DNA of 64,000 bases, from assembly GCF_016865425.1 (NCBI RefSeq), contig NZ_AP023355.1, forward strand, positions 4,896,198 through 4,960,197, in the 5' to 3' direction. Positions 27,204 through 35,807 of the stretch are shown piece after piece (the stretch's first letter is position 1; every line of letters starts with the position of its first letter). The DNA is from Actinocatenispora thailandica. GTDB lineage: Bacteria; Actinomycetota; Actinomycetes; Mycobacteriales; Micromonosporaceae. The position numbers and the translations under genes were made by a program. The notes beneath the pieces were generated by a model, which did not search any database, was not told the origin of the DNA, and worked only from the letters and a program-made list of their open reading frames with translations.

Positions 27204-28310
27204 GTGAGGATCGTCGACGTCGACGTCTGGGTGGTGACGGTGCCGATGCGCACCGCGTTCACCTCGTCGTTCGAGACCAAGACCGGCAACACCCGCACGG
27301 TGCTGCGGCTGCGCACCGACGAGGGCGTCGACGGGTGGGGCGAGACGATGTGGGGCGCACCGACCGCGGCGCTGGTGCGCGAGCTCGCGCCGGGCCTGCT
27401 CGGCCGCAGTCCGTACGAGCTGGAACGGTTCCACGCCGACACGCGGATGCTGCCGTTCTTCCACGGCTACCTCGGGTACGCGGCGAAGGCCGGGATCGAC
27501 GTCGCCTGCTGGGATCTGATCGGCAAGGCGGCCGGCCGCCCGGTGTCCGAGCTGATCGGTGGCCGGGTCCGCGACCGGGTGCCGCTGACGGCGCTGGTGA
27601 CCCGCGCCGACGCCGGACAGGTCGGAGCGGCCGAGCTGCCCCGCGCGCTCGCCGAGCACACCGCGGCACTGGTCGCCGAGCACGGCTTCACCGCGGTGAA
27701 GCTGAAGGGCAGCGCCGATCCGGACGGCGACGTGGCGATCCTGCGCGCGATCCGGGCCGCGCTGCCGCAGGTCCGGCTGCGGGTCGACCCGAACGCGGCT
27801 TGGCCGGTACCGGAAACGCTGCGGCTGGGTGGCGCGTTGCAGGCGCTCGGCCTGGAGTACCTGGAGGACCCGGTCGTCGGCATCGAGGGCATGGCCACGG
27901 TGCGCAGCCAGCTGGGAATCCCGTTGTGCACCAACATGTGCGTGGTGCGGTTCGAGGAGTTCGCCCCGGCGGTACGGGCCGGTGCGGTCGACGTGATCCA
28001 CGGCGACGTGTTCAAGTGGGGTGGCATCGCGGCGAACAAGGCGCTGGCCGCGCACTGCGACACGTTCGGGCTGGGGATGAACCTGCACTCCGGCGGCGAG
28101 TTGGGCATCTCCACCGCGGCGCACCTGGCGCTCGCGGCGAGCACTCCGGCGCTGCGGTACGCGATCGACTCGATGTACTACCTGCACGCAGACGACCTGA
28201 TCACCGAGCCGTTCGCGCTGACCGACGCGACGCTGCCGGTGCCGACCGGAGCCGGCCTCGGCGTCACGGTCGACGAGGAGAAGCTGGCGCGCTACGCGGT
28301 GCCGGCCTGA
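27204..28310 (+). CDS. Enolase-superfamily enzyme, glucarate-dehydratase-like (mandelate racemase/muconate lactonizing family)
   Basis: This 368-residue enzyme has an N-terminal capping domain and a barrel with KLKG (KxK base), RVDPNAAW and YLEDP metal ligands, and NLHSGGELG near the end. Together with PLCTNMCV this resembles the sugar-acid dehydratase branch rather than dipeptide epimerases. It probably removes water from a sugar acid in the cytoplasm. The GTG start at 27204 has GAAGG upstream. The exact substrate is not readable. It may belong to the catabolic locus to its left, through the ROK regulator between them. Confidence 0.82.
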   Translation: MRIVDVDVWVVTVPMRTAFTSSFETKTGNTRTVLRLRTDEGVDGWGETMWGAPTAALVRELAPGLLGRSPYELERFHADTRMLPFFHGYLGYAAKAGIDVACWDLIGKAAGRPVSELIGGRVRDRVPLTALVTRADAGQVGAAELPRALAEHTAALVAEHGFTAVKLKGSADPDGDVAILRAIRAALPQVRLRVDPNAAWPVPETLRLGGALQALGLEYLEDPVVGIEGMATVRSQLGIPLCTNMCVVRFEEFAPAVRAGAVDVIHGDVFKWGGIAANKALAAHCDTFGLGMNLHSGGELGISTAAHLALAASTPALRYAIDSMYYLHADDLITEPFALTDATLPVPTGAGLGVTVDEEKLARYAVPA

Positions 28311-28351
28311 CCATACCGGCGATAACGGCTCTTACCCTGAAATAACGCCAT

Positions 28352-28426
28352 TGACCTGCGCCGATGAGGTCACGTGCTGTAGCTTTACGGTTGCCGTAAG
28401 TGTTCATGAGGTCTGACCTCGTGAAC
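28352..28426 (+). promoter_or_regulatory. Cluster of inverted repeats with AGGTC(A/T) half-sites
   Basis: TGACCT (28352-28357) faces AGGTCA (28366-28371). TTACGG (28385-28390) faces CCGTAA (28394-28399). An 11-bp inverted repeat with one mismatch, arms 28402-28412 and 28416-28426, again contains AGGT/ACCT. These lie in a locally AT-rich stretch directly before the ribosome site of a 19-codon ORF and look like operator sites, or in the last case a leader hairpin. No clean -35/-10 pair was found. Confidence 0.45.
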
Positions 28427-28445
28427 GGGCGGAGGGGAAACGGCC

Positions 28446-28505
28446 ATGTTGATCGGCATTGGCGTGGGCATCGCAATCATCATCGGCGCGTGCCCCTGGT
28501 GGTGA
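28446..28505 (+). CDS. 19-residue hydrophobic small protein
   Basis: ATG at 28446 follows GGAGGGG (28431-28437) at 8 bases. The peptide MLIGIGVGIAIIIGACPWW is almost wholly hydrophobic and could span a membrane, ending in Pro-Trp-Trp. No structural gene lies downstream on the same strand, so it is not an obvious leader of an amino-acid operon. It lies in an otherwise empty 384-base gap between genes. Support is the strong ribosome site and the upstream regulatory repeats; no homologue is known to me. Confidence 0.5.
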   Translation: MLIGIGVGIAIIIGACPWW

Positions 28506-28586
28506 CCAGGCGGGTCCGACCACCACGGCGATCGGTTGGCGGCCCGGCGGTGCGGCCGGCCCGACCACGGGGGATCGCCCGGAAAA

Positions 28587-28624
28587 CCGAAGGCCTCTGG
28601 CGCATGGCGTCCAGGGGCTTTCGG
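28587..28624 (+). terminator. Hairpin downstream of the 19-codon ORF
   Basis: Positions 28587-28600 pair with 28611-28624 over 14 pairs, two of them G-U type, with a 10-base loop. It follows the small ORF by 81 bases and precedes the stop of the converging GH15 gene by 71 bases, so it can terminate either message. Confidence 0.5.
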
Positions 28625-28694
28625 CCGTCCGGTGGCGGCCGCCAACCGCAGCCGGCCACCGGTGCCGCCATCGGGACCCGGCGGCCGGACCCGG

Positions 28695-30566
28695 TCAGCG
28701 GGTGCGCAACTCGCCGTAACCGGGGCCGTCCGACTGCTCCCGGACCCGGCCACGGTCCGGCGCACCCGCCGTGGTGACCGCCTGCGCCGCCGAGATCAGC
28801 GCCAGGTGGCTGAACGCCTGCGGGAAGTTGCCGAGCATCCGGTTCCGCTCGATGTCGTACTCCTCGGCGAGCAGCCCCACGTCGTTGCACAGCCCGAGCA
28901 ACTGGTCGAACAGTTCGGTGGCCTGCTCGGTGCGGCCCGCCATCGCGTACGCCCGGACCAGCCAGAAGCTGCACATCAGGAACGCACCCTCGCCCGGCGG
29001 AAGACCGTCCACGGTGGAACTCTCCGCCTCCGCCGGCCGGGTGGAGTAGCGCTTGACGAACGGGCCGTCGCGCAGCTCCCGCTCGATCACCGCCACCGTG
29101 CTCAGGAACCGTTCGTCGTCGGCCGGCAGGAAGCCCACCTGCGGCATCAGCAGCACCGCGGCGTCCACAGTGGACCCGCCGTAGTACTGGGTGAACGCGC
29201 CGACCTCGTCGTTCCAGCCCTTGGTCAGGATCTCCTCGTGCACCTCGTCCCGCATGGTCCGCCAGCGCTCGACGTCGCCGGGCAGCCCGCTCACCTCGAC
29301 CGCCTGCACCAGCCGGTCGAGCGCGACCCAGACCATCATCCGGGAATGGGTGAAGTGCCGCAGCTCGCCGCGCACCTCCCAGATCCCGTTGTCCGGCTGG
29401 TCCCACTTGGACAGCAGGTTGTCGGCCAGCGCCAGCTGCAGCGGCCAGGAGAAGTCGTCCTCCTTGACCCCCTCGACGCGCGCCTCGTGCAGCGCGTCGA
29501 GCACCTCGCCGTACACGTCGAGCTGCAGCTGGCCGCTCGCCGCGTTGCCGACCCGGACCGGCTTCGCACCCTGGTAGCCGTCCAGCGTGTCCACCGTCCA
29601 CTCGAACAGCCGCCGCTCGCCGGCCACCCCGTACAGGATCTGCAGATCCTCCGGGTCACCGGCCACCGACCGCAGCAGCCAGGACCGCCACGCCTTCGCC
29701 TCGGCCTTGTACCCGTGATCCAGCATCGACCGCAGCGTCAGCGAGGCGTCCCGCAGCCAGCAGTACCGGTAGTCCCAGTTGCGCTCGCCGCCGAGCTGCT
29801 CGGGCAGCGAGGTGGTCGGCGCCGCGACGATGCCGCCGGTCGGGTCGTACGTCAGCGCCTTCAGGGTCAGCGCCGACCGCACCACCTGCGCCCGGTACGG
29901 CCCGCGGTACTTGCACTTGCGCGCCCAGCTGCGCCAGAAGCGCTCGGTGCGCGGCAGCTGCTCGTCCACGTCGTGTTCGGTCGGCACATCCGGATCCGAG
30001 GACGGGTACCAGGTCATCGAGAACGTGCGCCGCTCCCCCGCCGCGACGGTGAACGTGCTGACGTGCCGGTGGTCGGTCGAGTCGTGCTCGGGCAGCGGGT
30101 CGCCGCGCAGGCAGACCGCGTCCGGGCCGCCGATGGCGGTGATCGCCGGCCGGCCCTGGGCGTCGCTGCGCCGCTGCACCCACGGCACGATCTCGCCGTA
30201 ATCGAAACGGATCACCCATTCCATCCGCATCTCGACCGTACCGTCGACGCACTCGACGGTGCGCATCACGTCGGCGCGGCGGTCCCGGACCGGCATGAAG
30301 TCGATGACCCGGACCCGGCCCGTCGGGGTGACGAAGTCGGTTTCCAGCACCATCGTCTCGTCCCGGTAGCGCCGGTGCACGGACGAGACCTCGCCGGCCG
30401 GGCAGAGCTGCCAGCGACCGTCCGACGGACCGCCCAGCAGCGCGCTGAACACGGCGGGCGAGTCGAACCGGGGCAGGCAGAGCCAGTCGATCGACCCGTC
30501 CGAACCGACCAGCGCGGCGGAATGGGTGTCACCGATCAGCGCGTAGTTCTCGATGGGCAATGGCAT
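28695..30566 (-). CDS. Glycoside hydrolase family 15 (trehalase or glucoamylase)
   Basis: This 623-residue cytoplasmic enzyme has the N-terminal super-sandwich domain (IENYALIGDTHSAALVGSDG) and the GH15 barrel. It has RNWDYRYCWLRDA, a catalytic glutamate in NGIWEVRGE and the second in LLAEEYD. Actinobacterial proteins of this exact type include trehalases as well as glucoamylases, and sequence alone does not separate them. treZ at 12.5 kb shows trehalose is made, but the two genes are not linked. There is no signal peptide, so it works inside the cell. Confidence 0.92.
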   Translation of the reverse strand: MPLPIENYALIGDTHSAALVGSDGSIDWLCLPRFDSPAVFSALLGGPSDGRWQLCPAGEVSSVHRRYRDETMVLETDFVTPTGRVRVIDFMPVRDRRADVMRTVECVDGTVEMRMEWVIRFDYGEIVPWVQRRSDAQGRPAITAIGGPDAVCLRGDPLPEHDSTDHRHVSTFTVAAGERRTFSMTWYPSSDPDVPTEHDVDEQLPRTERFWRSWARKCKYRGPYRAQVVRSALTLKALTYDPTGGIVAAPTTSLPEQLGGERNWDYRYCWLRDASLTLRSMLDHGYKAEAKAWRSWLLRSVAGDPEDLQILYGVAGERRLFEWTVDTLDGYQGAKPVRVGNAASGQLQLDVYGEVLDALHEARVEGVKEDDFSWPLQLALADNLLSKWDQPDNGIWEVRGELRHFTHSRMMVWVALDRLVQAVEVSGLPGDVERWRTMRDEVHEEILTKGWNDEVGAFTQYYGGSTVDAAVLLMPQVGFLPADDERFLSTVAVIERELRDGPFVKRYSTRPAEAESSTVDGLPPGEGAFLMCSFWLVRAYAMAGRTEQATELFDQLLGLCNDVGLLAEEYDIERNRMLGNFPQAFSHLALISAAQAVTTAGAPDRGRVREQSDGPGYGELRTR

Positions 30567-30624
30567 GACACCATTCTGTCCCCTCGGCGCCCGGGACGCA
30601 GGTCGCGGCGTGCCGCGCGCCGGG

Positions 30625-30658
30625 CCGGGCAGCAGGCGCCGCCCGGCCCGCTGCCCGG
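30625..30658 (-). terminator. Hairpin between ycnI and the GH15 gene
   Basis: CCGGGCAGC (30625-30633) pairs with GCTGCCCGG (30650-30658). It lies just after the stop of the leftward ycnI gene and before the next gene in the same direction, so it can end the copper-gene transcript. Confidence 0.5.
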
Positions 30659-30663
30659 GCCGG

Positions 30664-31365
30664 TCAGTCGTCGGCGCGGCGGGACCGGACGAACGCGACG
30701 CCGCCCAGGGCCAGCCCGGCGAGCCCGGCGACCAGCCCGATCACGCCGACGGTCAGCGCGGTACCGGAGCCCGGCCCGTCGCTCGCGCCGGCCGCGGCGG
30801 CCTTCGTCGAGGTGGCGGCCGGCGCGCTCGGCGCACCGGTGGCGGCGAGCGTCAGTACCGGTGCCGGGTTCTCCGGCTCGGTGTCACCGCTGCCGGTCTG
30901 GATCCACCGCACGACCTTGCCGTCGGAGTAGGTCTGCAGCGCCTTGAACGTCAGCGTGCCGGACTTGGGCAGCGGGCCCAGGCTGACCGGGAACTCCTGG
31001 AACTGCCCGGGCGCGATGCCCGCCCCGGACCGCGCGGTCCAGGTGATGCGGTCGACCGCCTCGGTCACGTTCCCGTCGTCGGTGGTGAGCGGCTTGGCCA
31101 GCTTCGTCTTGTGCGGCACCGCCTGCCAGCCCGGTACCGGTTGCACGCTCACCGAGGCGATCGGACGGTCGGCCGGCAGGTACACCACGACCTTGGTGGT
31201 GCTCGCGGTGTCCGTCTCGTTCGGCACCCGGAACGTCACCCGCGCATAGCTGCCGGGCTCCGCGGTACTGGGATTGACGGTGACGTGCGCCGCGGCGGGC
31301 GCCGCCACCGCGATCGCGCCGATCAGGCCGGCGAACGCCGACAGCAGCAGCTTCTTGCGCTTCAT
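30664..31365 (-). CDS. YcnI-family (DUF1775) copper-associated membrane-anchored protein
   Basis: A signal peptide (MKRKKLLLS to PAAA) leads to HVTVNPSTAEPG, whose first histidine is the N-terminal metal ligand of mature YcnI proteins. The beta domain follows, including a conserved ITWTARSG tryptophan segment, then an Ala/Ser/Thr-rich linker and a C-terminal transmembrane helix ending RSRRADD. The protein sits outside the membrane. GAGAGG precedes two adjacent ATG codons; the second (31365) has better spacing, while 31368 is the alternative. It follows the CopC-CopD gene and they form a copper unit. Confidence 0.88.
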   Translation of the reverse strand: MKRKKLLLSAFAGLIGAIAVAAPAAAHVTVNPSTAEPGSYARVTFRVPNETDTASTTKVVVYLPADRPIASVSVQPVPGWQAVPHKTKLAKPLTTDDGNVTEAVDRITWTARSGAGIAPGQFQEFPVSLGPLPKSGTLTFKALQTYSDGKVVRWIQTGSGDTEPENPAPVLTLAATGAPSAPAATSTKAAAAGASDGPGSGTALTVGVIGLVAGLAGLALGGVAFVRSRRADD

Positions 31366-31401
31366 CATGGTCCTCTCGAACAATCCACTGTGGATCGTGG
31401 G

Positions 31402-33348
31402 TCAGCGCACCGGCACCGTGGTGGTGACGGTCGATTCGTCGATCTCGGAGATGCGCAGGGTGAAGGAGAACGTCCACTTGCCGGCCTTCGGCAGGGCCAC
31501 CTCGCCGATCGCGTGGTTGTCGGTGATCGCCTGCACCGGGATCGTCACCGGACCGATGCCGGCACCGGGCAGGCTCGCCGTCACCTTCCACTCGCGCACC
31601 CGGACCGGGCTGCCGTCGTCCGGGTGGTAGGCGATCGCGTGCAGCGTGTTCCTGCCGGTCCGGGCCGGGTCCAGCTGCACCTGCAGGCTGAACAGCTTGT
31701 CGTTCAGCGTCGCCGAGTAGGGCAGTTGCTTCGCCTGGCTGGCCGCGCTGGCCGCGGACCGCGCCGGCGTGGTCTGCACCAGCACCGCGGTGACCCCGAG
31801 GATCAGCGCGGCGATGCACAGCTCCACCAGGACCAGCCGGCGCAGCGCCTTTCGATCCACAGTGGATGGTTCGCCGGGCGGCCCGGCCGCCGCCTCGGTG
31901 GCCGGCGCGTCGTGGGACGCCTCGACGGTGTCCGGCCGCGCCGGACCGGCCGCGTACACCTCGTCCCAGACCGGGTCGGCGAACTCGGTCGCGTCCGGGT
32001 CGGTGGCAGCGCCCGGTCCGGCCTGGTCGTGGGCGGCGCGGTTGGTCTCGGGTACCGGATCGGCGGGCGCCGCGGCGGCGGCCGGCGCTCGCGCGACGAG
32101 TCCGGCCAGCGCGTACCGGCGGGAGGCGGCACGCGAGTACGAGGCGACGGCGAGGATCGCGGCGAACGCGACGACCTTGACGATGATCAGCTGCCCGTAC
32201 CGGGTCTGCACCAGCGCCGCCGGAGTGCCCAGCTGCAGGCTGGCCTGGATGATGCCGGCGGTGGCGAGCACGCCGACCGCGATCGCGGCCCACCGGGACC
32301 AGACGGGCAGGATCGCGGCCAGCTCGCGCGGCGCGGACCGGGGCAGCAGGAAGCAGACCAGCATCACCAGCCCGCCCAGCCAGGCCGCGATCGCGCCGAG
32401 GTGCACCGCGTCGGACAGTACGGTCAGCCAGGGCACCGGGGAGGTGCTCGGATGCCCGCCGTAGCCCCAGGTGAACAGGCCGAGCGCGGCCATCGCCGCG
32501 AGCGCGACGCGTTCCCCGGTGCCGAGCCGGTTGCGCCGGGCCGCGCCGATCACCGACAGCAGCGGCACCGCGGCGGCGAGCAGGATCAACCGGGCCAGAT
32601 GCGCCCAGCCGAAGCGGCTGTTCATCACCTGCACCAGGTCGTGGTAGCCGATCGAGGTCAGCGACCCGCCGGTCGAGTACGGCACCTGCAGGTACCCCTC
32701 GGCCAGCGTGGACACCGCGATCAGCAGGACGCCGAGGCCCATCACCCGGGCCGGGCCGCGCCGCGGCAGCCGCCGCGGCCACAGCGAGATCAGGACCAGC
32801 GCGGCACCGGCCGCGAGGACCACACCGGCGTAGCCGAGGTAGCGCGCGACCGGCATCGCGACACCGACCACCGGCTGCTCGGCGGCTCCGGTGCCGCCGG
32901 TGGCCGCGGGCGCGGTCCTGGACGGCGCGCCGATGGAGAACGAGAAGCCGCCGGCGACCGGATGGCTGTCCGCGGAGATGATCCGGTAGGTGACCAGATA
33001 GGTGCCCTTCGGTAGCCGCGCGGACAGCGGGATGCGCAGCACCGTGCCGTCGTGGGTCAGTGCGGGCGTGCCACCCACTTTCGCGCCGGTCGGCGCGACC
33101 ACCCCGATGTCGGTGGGCACCAGCTGCACCGGCTCGTTGAAGGTCAGGGTCACGCCGGTCGGGGTGTCCTGCACGATCGCGCCGCTGCCCGGGTCGGTCC
33201 GCAGCAGCACCGCGTGCGCGCTCGCCGGCGCCGCCGGGAGCAGCACGGCCAGCGCGGCGACCACGGCGGCGAGCAGGACGCCGAGCGCGCGATGGCGGGC
33301 AGAGCGGGGCGGGGTCGACAGGTGCATCCTCGTCCGGATCGCGGTCAC
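31402..33348 (-). CDS. CopC-CopD fusion copper protein with an extra C-terminal domain
   Basis: This protein of about 648 residues begins with a signal peptide ending ASAHAVLL. The mature N-terminal histidine begins a CopC domain (DPGSGAIVQDTPTGVTLTFNEPV). A CopD domain of about eight membrane helices follows, then a long acidic/Ala-Pro linker, another helix, and a C-terminal beta domain of about 110 residues of the kind seen in FixH/YtkA-like proteins. It probably moves copper ions across or to the membrane. The GTG at 33348 has AGGGGA upstream and is preferred over the ATG at 33327. Copper involvement is inferred from family. Confidence 0.86.
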   Translation of the reverse strand: MTAIRTRMHLSTPPRSARHRALGVLLAAVVAALAVLLPAAPASAHAVLLRTDPGSGAIVQDTPTGVTLTFNEPVQLVPTDIGVVAPTGAKVGGTPALTHDGTVLRIPLSARLPKGTYLVTYRIISADSHPVAGGFSFSIGAPSRTAPAATGGTGAAEQPVVGVAMPVARYLGYAGVVLAAGAALVLISLWPRRLPRRGPARVMGLGVLLIAVSTLAEGYLQVPYSTGGSLTSIGYHDLVQVMNSRFGWAHLARLILLAAAVPLLSVIGAARRNRLGTGERVALAAMAALGLFTWGYGGHPSTSPVPWLTVLSDAVHLGAIAAWLGGLVMLVCFLLPRSAPRELAAILPVWSRWAAIAVGVLATAGIIQASLQLGTPAALVQTRYGQLIIVKVVAFAAILAVASYSRAASRRYALAGLVARAPAAAAAPADPVPETNRAAHDQAGPGAATDPDATEFADPVWDEVYAAGPARPDTVEASHDAPATEAAAGPPGEPSTVDRKALRRLVLVELCIAALILGVTAVLVQTTPARSAASAASQAKQLPYSATLNDKLFSLQVQLDPARTGRNTLHAIAYHPDDGSPVRVREWKVTASLPGAGIGPVTIPVQAITDNHAIGEVALPKAGKWTFSFTLRISEIDESTVTTTVPVR

Positions 33349-33671
33349 GACTCCCCTGCCGACCGGCCGGATCGCCGGCGGCCACGCGCCCACCGGACCG
33401 GCCGGCCAGCCGCACCGGCCCGCGCCTCGCCACATTCCATGCCAGTACTGTCGTCGGGTCCGACACCACGGTTCCCACCGTGATGTGGCTCACACGATAA
33501 TGCGTACGTGGAGCCGTCGACGCGGCCGGCTCGTCCGATGCAGGGCGGTACCGGCGCCGATTGCGAACAATACGGTCACGTGTGGCGCCCGGCCGCGTTG
33601 AGCATGTCGACGCACTCCGTGCGGCCATGGCAAGTTGGAACCCACCACCTAGGACCCGGGACGGTCAGCAG
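33349..33671. other. Divergent intergenic region between copper genes and the MauE gene
   Basis: No gene is supported here. It holds one small perfect repeat, CACGGT (33467-33472) against ACCGTG (33477-33482), in the middle of the gap. This could be an operator for either direction. No CsoR-like or CueR-like copper box was recognised. Confidence 0.35.
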
Positions 33672-34235
33672 ATGACGCTCGAACAGGCCACCACGACGGG
33701 ACCCAGCTCGTTCGCGTACTGGGCGCGGTTCGACCGCACCCAGGTCGGTTCCTGGGTCGCCCTGGTGCTCCGCCTCGGCCTGTCGGTGGTCTGGCTGGTC
33801 TCCGGCGGGACCAAGATCGTCGACCTGTCCCAGTCGGTCAGCTCGGTCGCCGCCTACAAGCTCTTCCCCTACTGGCTGTCCACGGTGATCGGGTCGGCGC
33901 AGCCGATCATCGAGGTGCTGCTCGGGGTGGCGCTGCTGGTCGGGGTCGCGGTGCGGGTGATGGCGGCTGCCTCGGCGATACTGTTCGTCATCTACATCGG
34001 CGGCATCATCTCGGTCTGGGCGCGCGGGCTGCGCATCGACTGCGGCTGCTTCTCCTCCGGCGGCGCCCTCGGCGCCGACCAGTCCACCACCTACGGGCTC
34101 GACATCGTGCGCGACCTGGGCTTCGTGCTGCTGGCACTGCTGGTGTTCTGGTGGTCGCGGTCCCGCTTCGCCCTGGATTCGGTACTGTTCCCGCCGGTGC
34201 CCGCGGTGGACGACGACGAGGACGACGATGAGTAG
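33672..34235 (+). CDS. MauE/DoxX-family membrane protein
   Basis: This 187-residue protein has four predicted membrane helices after a short N-terminus. It shows WLVSGGTKIVDL in the first helix and RIDCGCFSSGG, a Cys-rich loop typical of MauE. MauE-type proteins help keep or transfer disulfides to periplasmic partners. It overlaps a DsbA-like gene by eight bases, which supports a joint thiol-disulfide role. The ATG at 33672 is chosen because the family starts near there; an ATG at 33627 in the same frame is possible. The C-terminus is a run of aspartate and glutamate. Confidence 0.85.
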   Translation: MTLEQATTTGPSSFAYWARFDRTQVGSWVALVLRLGLSVVWLVSGGTKIVDLSQSVSSVAAYKLFPYWLSTVIGSAQPIIEVLLGVALLVGVAVRVMAAASAILFVIYIGGIISVWARGLRIDCGCFSSGGALGADQSTTYGLDIVRDLGFVLLALLVFWWSRSRFALDSVLFPPVPAVDDDEDDDE

Positions 34236-34953
34236 CCGCAAGAACCAGAAGCGCGCGAACCAGTTGATCCGCGCTCAGCAGGCGGCCGAGCGGCGCCGCC
34301 GCCGGACCATCTGGATCTCCGCGGTGGCGGTGCTGGTGGTGCTGCTCGCCGGCGGCGTGACCGGCGCAATCTACCTGACCCACCGCAACGCCCAGGCGGC
34401 CCAGTCGTACGCGCTGCCCGCCGGCGCGACCCGCGCCGACCCCGGCGTGCCGGTCAGCCACGGTGGCGTCGCCGTCGACATCTACCTCGACTACATGTGC
34501 CCGCACTGCAAGGAGTTCGAGACGCTGGCGGCCGGCCCGCTCAACGACTTCACCGGCAACAACACCATCACGCTGACCTACCACCCGCTCGACTACCTGA
34601 ACCGGTACTCGTCCGGCACCGACTACTCCACCCGGTCGGCCGCGGCGGCCGGCTGCGCCGCGGACGCGAAGAAGCTGCCCGACTTCACCTCGGCGATCTT
34701 CGGCAAGCAACCCGCGGAGAACAGCAAGGGGCTGACCAACCAGCAGATCCTGTCGGTCGCGCACGGCGCGGGCATCACCGGCGCCGCCTTCGACAAGTGC
34801 GTGACCTCGCAGAAGTACGCGAAGTGGGTGGCGCACGTGTCCAACGCCGCGCAGGCCAAGGGCGTCCAGCAGACCCCGACCGTGTTCGTGGACGGCAAGC
34901 AGGTCGACGCGTCGGTCAGCGCCATGACCAACGCGATCAACTCCGCCGCGTGA
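34228..34953 (+). CDS. Membrane-anchored DsbA-family thioredoxin-fold protein
   Basis: This 241-residue protein has an Arg/Lys-rich cytoplasmic tail, one membrane helix (about 28-50) and an outer thioredoxin-like domain. The catalytic CPHC motif is at 91-94 and the cis-proline loop reads QQTPTVFVDG. Two further cysteines (AAAGCAAD and DKCVTS) resemble the disulfide of DsbA-like actinobacterial proteins. It probably forms or isomerises disulfides outside the membrane, with MauE as its electron partner. It is encoded overlapping MauE. Confidence 0.9.
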   Translation: MSSRKNQKRANQLIRAQQAAERRRRRTIWISAVAVLVVLLAGGVTGAIYLTHRNAQAAQSYALPAGATRADPGVPVSHGGVAVDIYLDYMCPHCKEFETLAAGPLNDFTGNNTITLTYHPLDYLNRYSSGTDYSTRSAAAAGCAADAKKLPDFTSAIFGKQPAENSKGLTNQQILSVAHGAGITGAAFDKCVTSQKYAKWVAHVSNAAQAKGVQQTPTVFVDGKQVDASVSAMTNAINSAA

Positions 34954-35026
34954 GCCGTCGCGCGGCCGGCCACGCCGGGGCGGCCCCGGCCGCGGCCGTG
35001 GCCTGAGCCGCCGGCTTTCGGGCCCC

Positions 35027-35056
35027 GGGGCCCCGCGCGTCGCGCGCCAGGGCCCC
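35027..35056. terminator. GC-rich hairpin between the DsbA and GAP genes
   Basis: GGGGCCC (35027-35033) pairs with GGGCCCC (35050-35056), with an inner GCGCG/CGCGC stem. It sits between the rightward DsbA gene and the leftward GAP-family gene. Confidence 0.55.
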
Positions 35057-35135
35057 TCGTCACCGGGTGGTTCGGAGCCCGACGGCGGTTGTCGGCCGGG
35101 GGTTCGAAGCCTCGCGGCCGTGGCGGGGCCGAAGT

Positions 35136-35807
35136 TCAGATCCCGGCGATTCCCTTGCCGATCAGGGCGACACCGATCAGGCCGAGCACCGCCGCCATCA
35201 CCGCGGCGTTGTGCGCGACGAGCCAGGTACGCAGCTCGTCGAGGATGCCGCGCGCCTTCTCCCGGGCCACCGCGTACGCGATGACCGGCAGCGCGACGGT
35301 GCAGCCAGCGATCGCGGTGAAGATCGCGAGGACCACGACCACCTGCCCGAGGGGCAGACCGGCGGAACCGATCGAGACTCCGGCGGCGAGGATCATCGCG
35401 AGGTTCTTCGGGTTCACACCGGACAGCAGGAACGCCAGCCCGGCGGCCTTGGGCAGGGTCATCGTGTCGATGGCCGCCATCCACTTGGGCGCCTTGGGTT
35501 CCACGCCGTGGCGAGGCCGCGACCGCCACTGCCGCACGGCGAGCAGCACGACGCCGGCACCGAGCACCAGTTTGACGATCGCGCCCGCGGTCGAGCCGCT
35601 GCCGTGCGTGCTGAGCCCGATCGCCGAGGCGATCGCCACCACGACCGCGCCGACCACCACGATGCCGGCGAGCCAGCCGAGCAGGAACCCGAGGCTCGTT
35701 CCGCCGGCCTGCGGCGCGAGCAGGCTGAGGATCACCGCCACGATCGGGATCGGGCTGATCGCGACGGTCAGCGCGAGCGGCAGGATGTCCCCGATCACCT
35801 GGTGCAC
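35136..35807 (-). CDS. GAP-family (Sap) integral membrane protein
   Basis: This 223-residue protein has six predicted helices arranged like LysE-type exporters, with SPIPIVAVILSLL in helix 1-2 and SGVNPKNLAMIL in the middle, both common in GAP/Sap proteins of actinobacteria. The GTG at 35807, reading VHQVIGDILPLALTVA, has GAGGT three bases before it; longer starts would add a charged N-terminus without family support. The transported compound is unknown. A mycobacterial relative addresses a sulfolipid to the outer surface, but that cannot be assumed here. Confidence 0.82.
   Translation of the reverse strand: MHQVIGDILPLALTVAISPIPIVAVILSLLAPQAGGTSLGFLLGWLAGIVVVGAVVVAIASAIGLSTHGSGSTAGAIVKLVLGAGVVLLAVRQWRSRPRHGVEPKAPKWMAAIDTMTLPKAAGLAFLLSGVNPKNLAMILAAGVSIGSAGLPLGQVVVVLAIFTAIAGCTVALPVIAYAVAREKARGILDELRTWLVAHNAAVMAAVLGLIGVALIGKGIAGI

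Noticed and set aside
28446-28624. The 19-codon ORF and hairpin read as a tryptophan attenuator (terminal Trp-Trp)
   Set aside because: No tryptophan or other biosynthetic gene follows on the same strand, the Trp codons abut the stop, and no antiterminator pairing was found.
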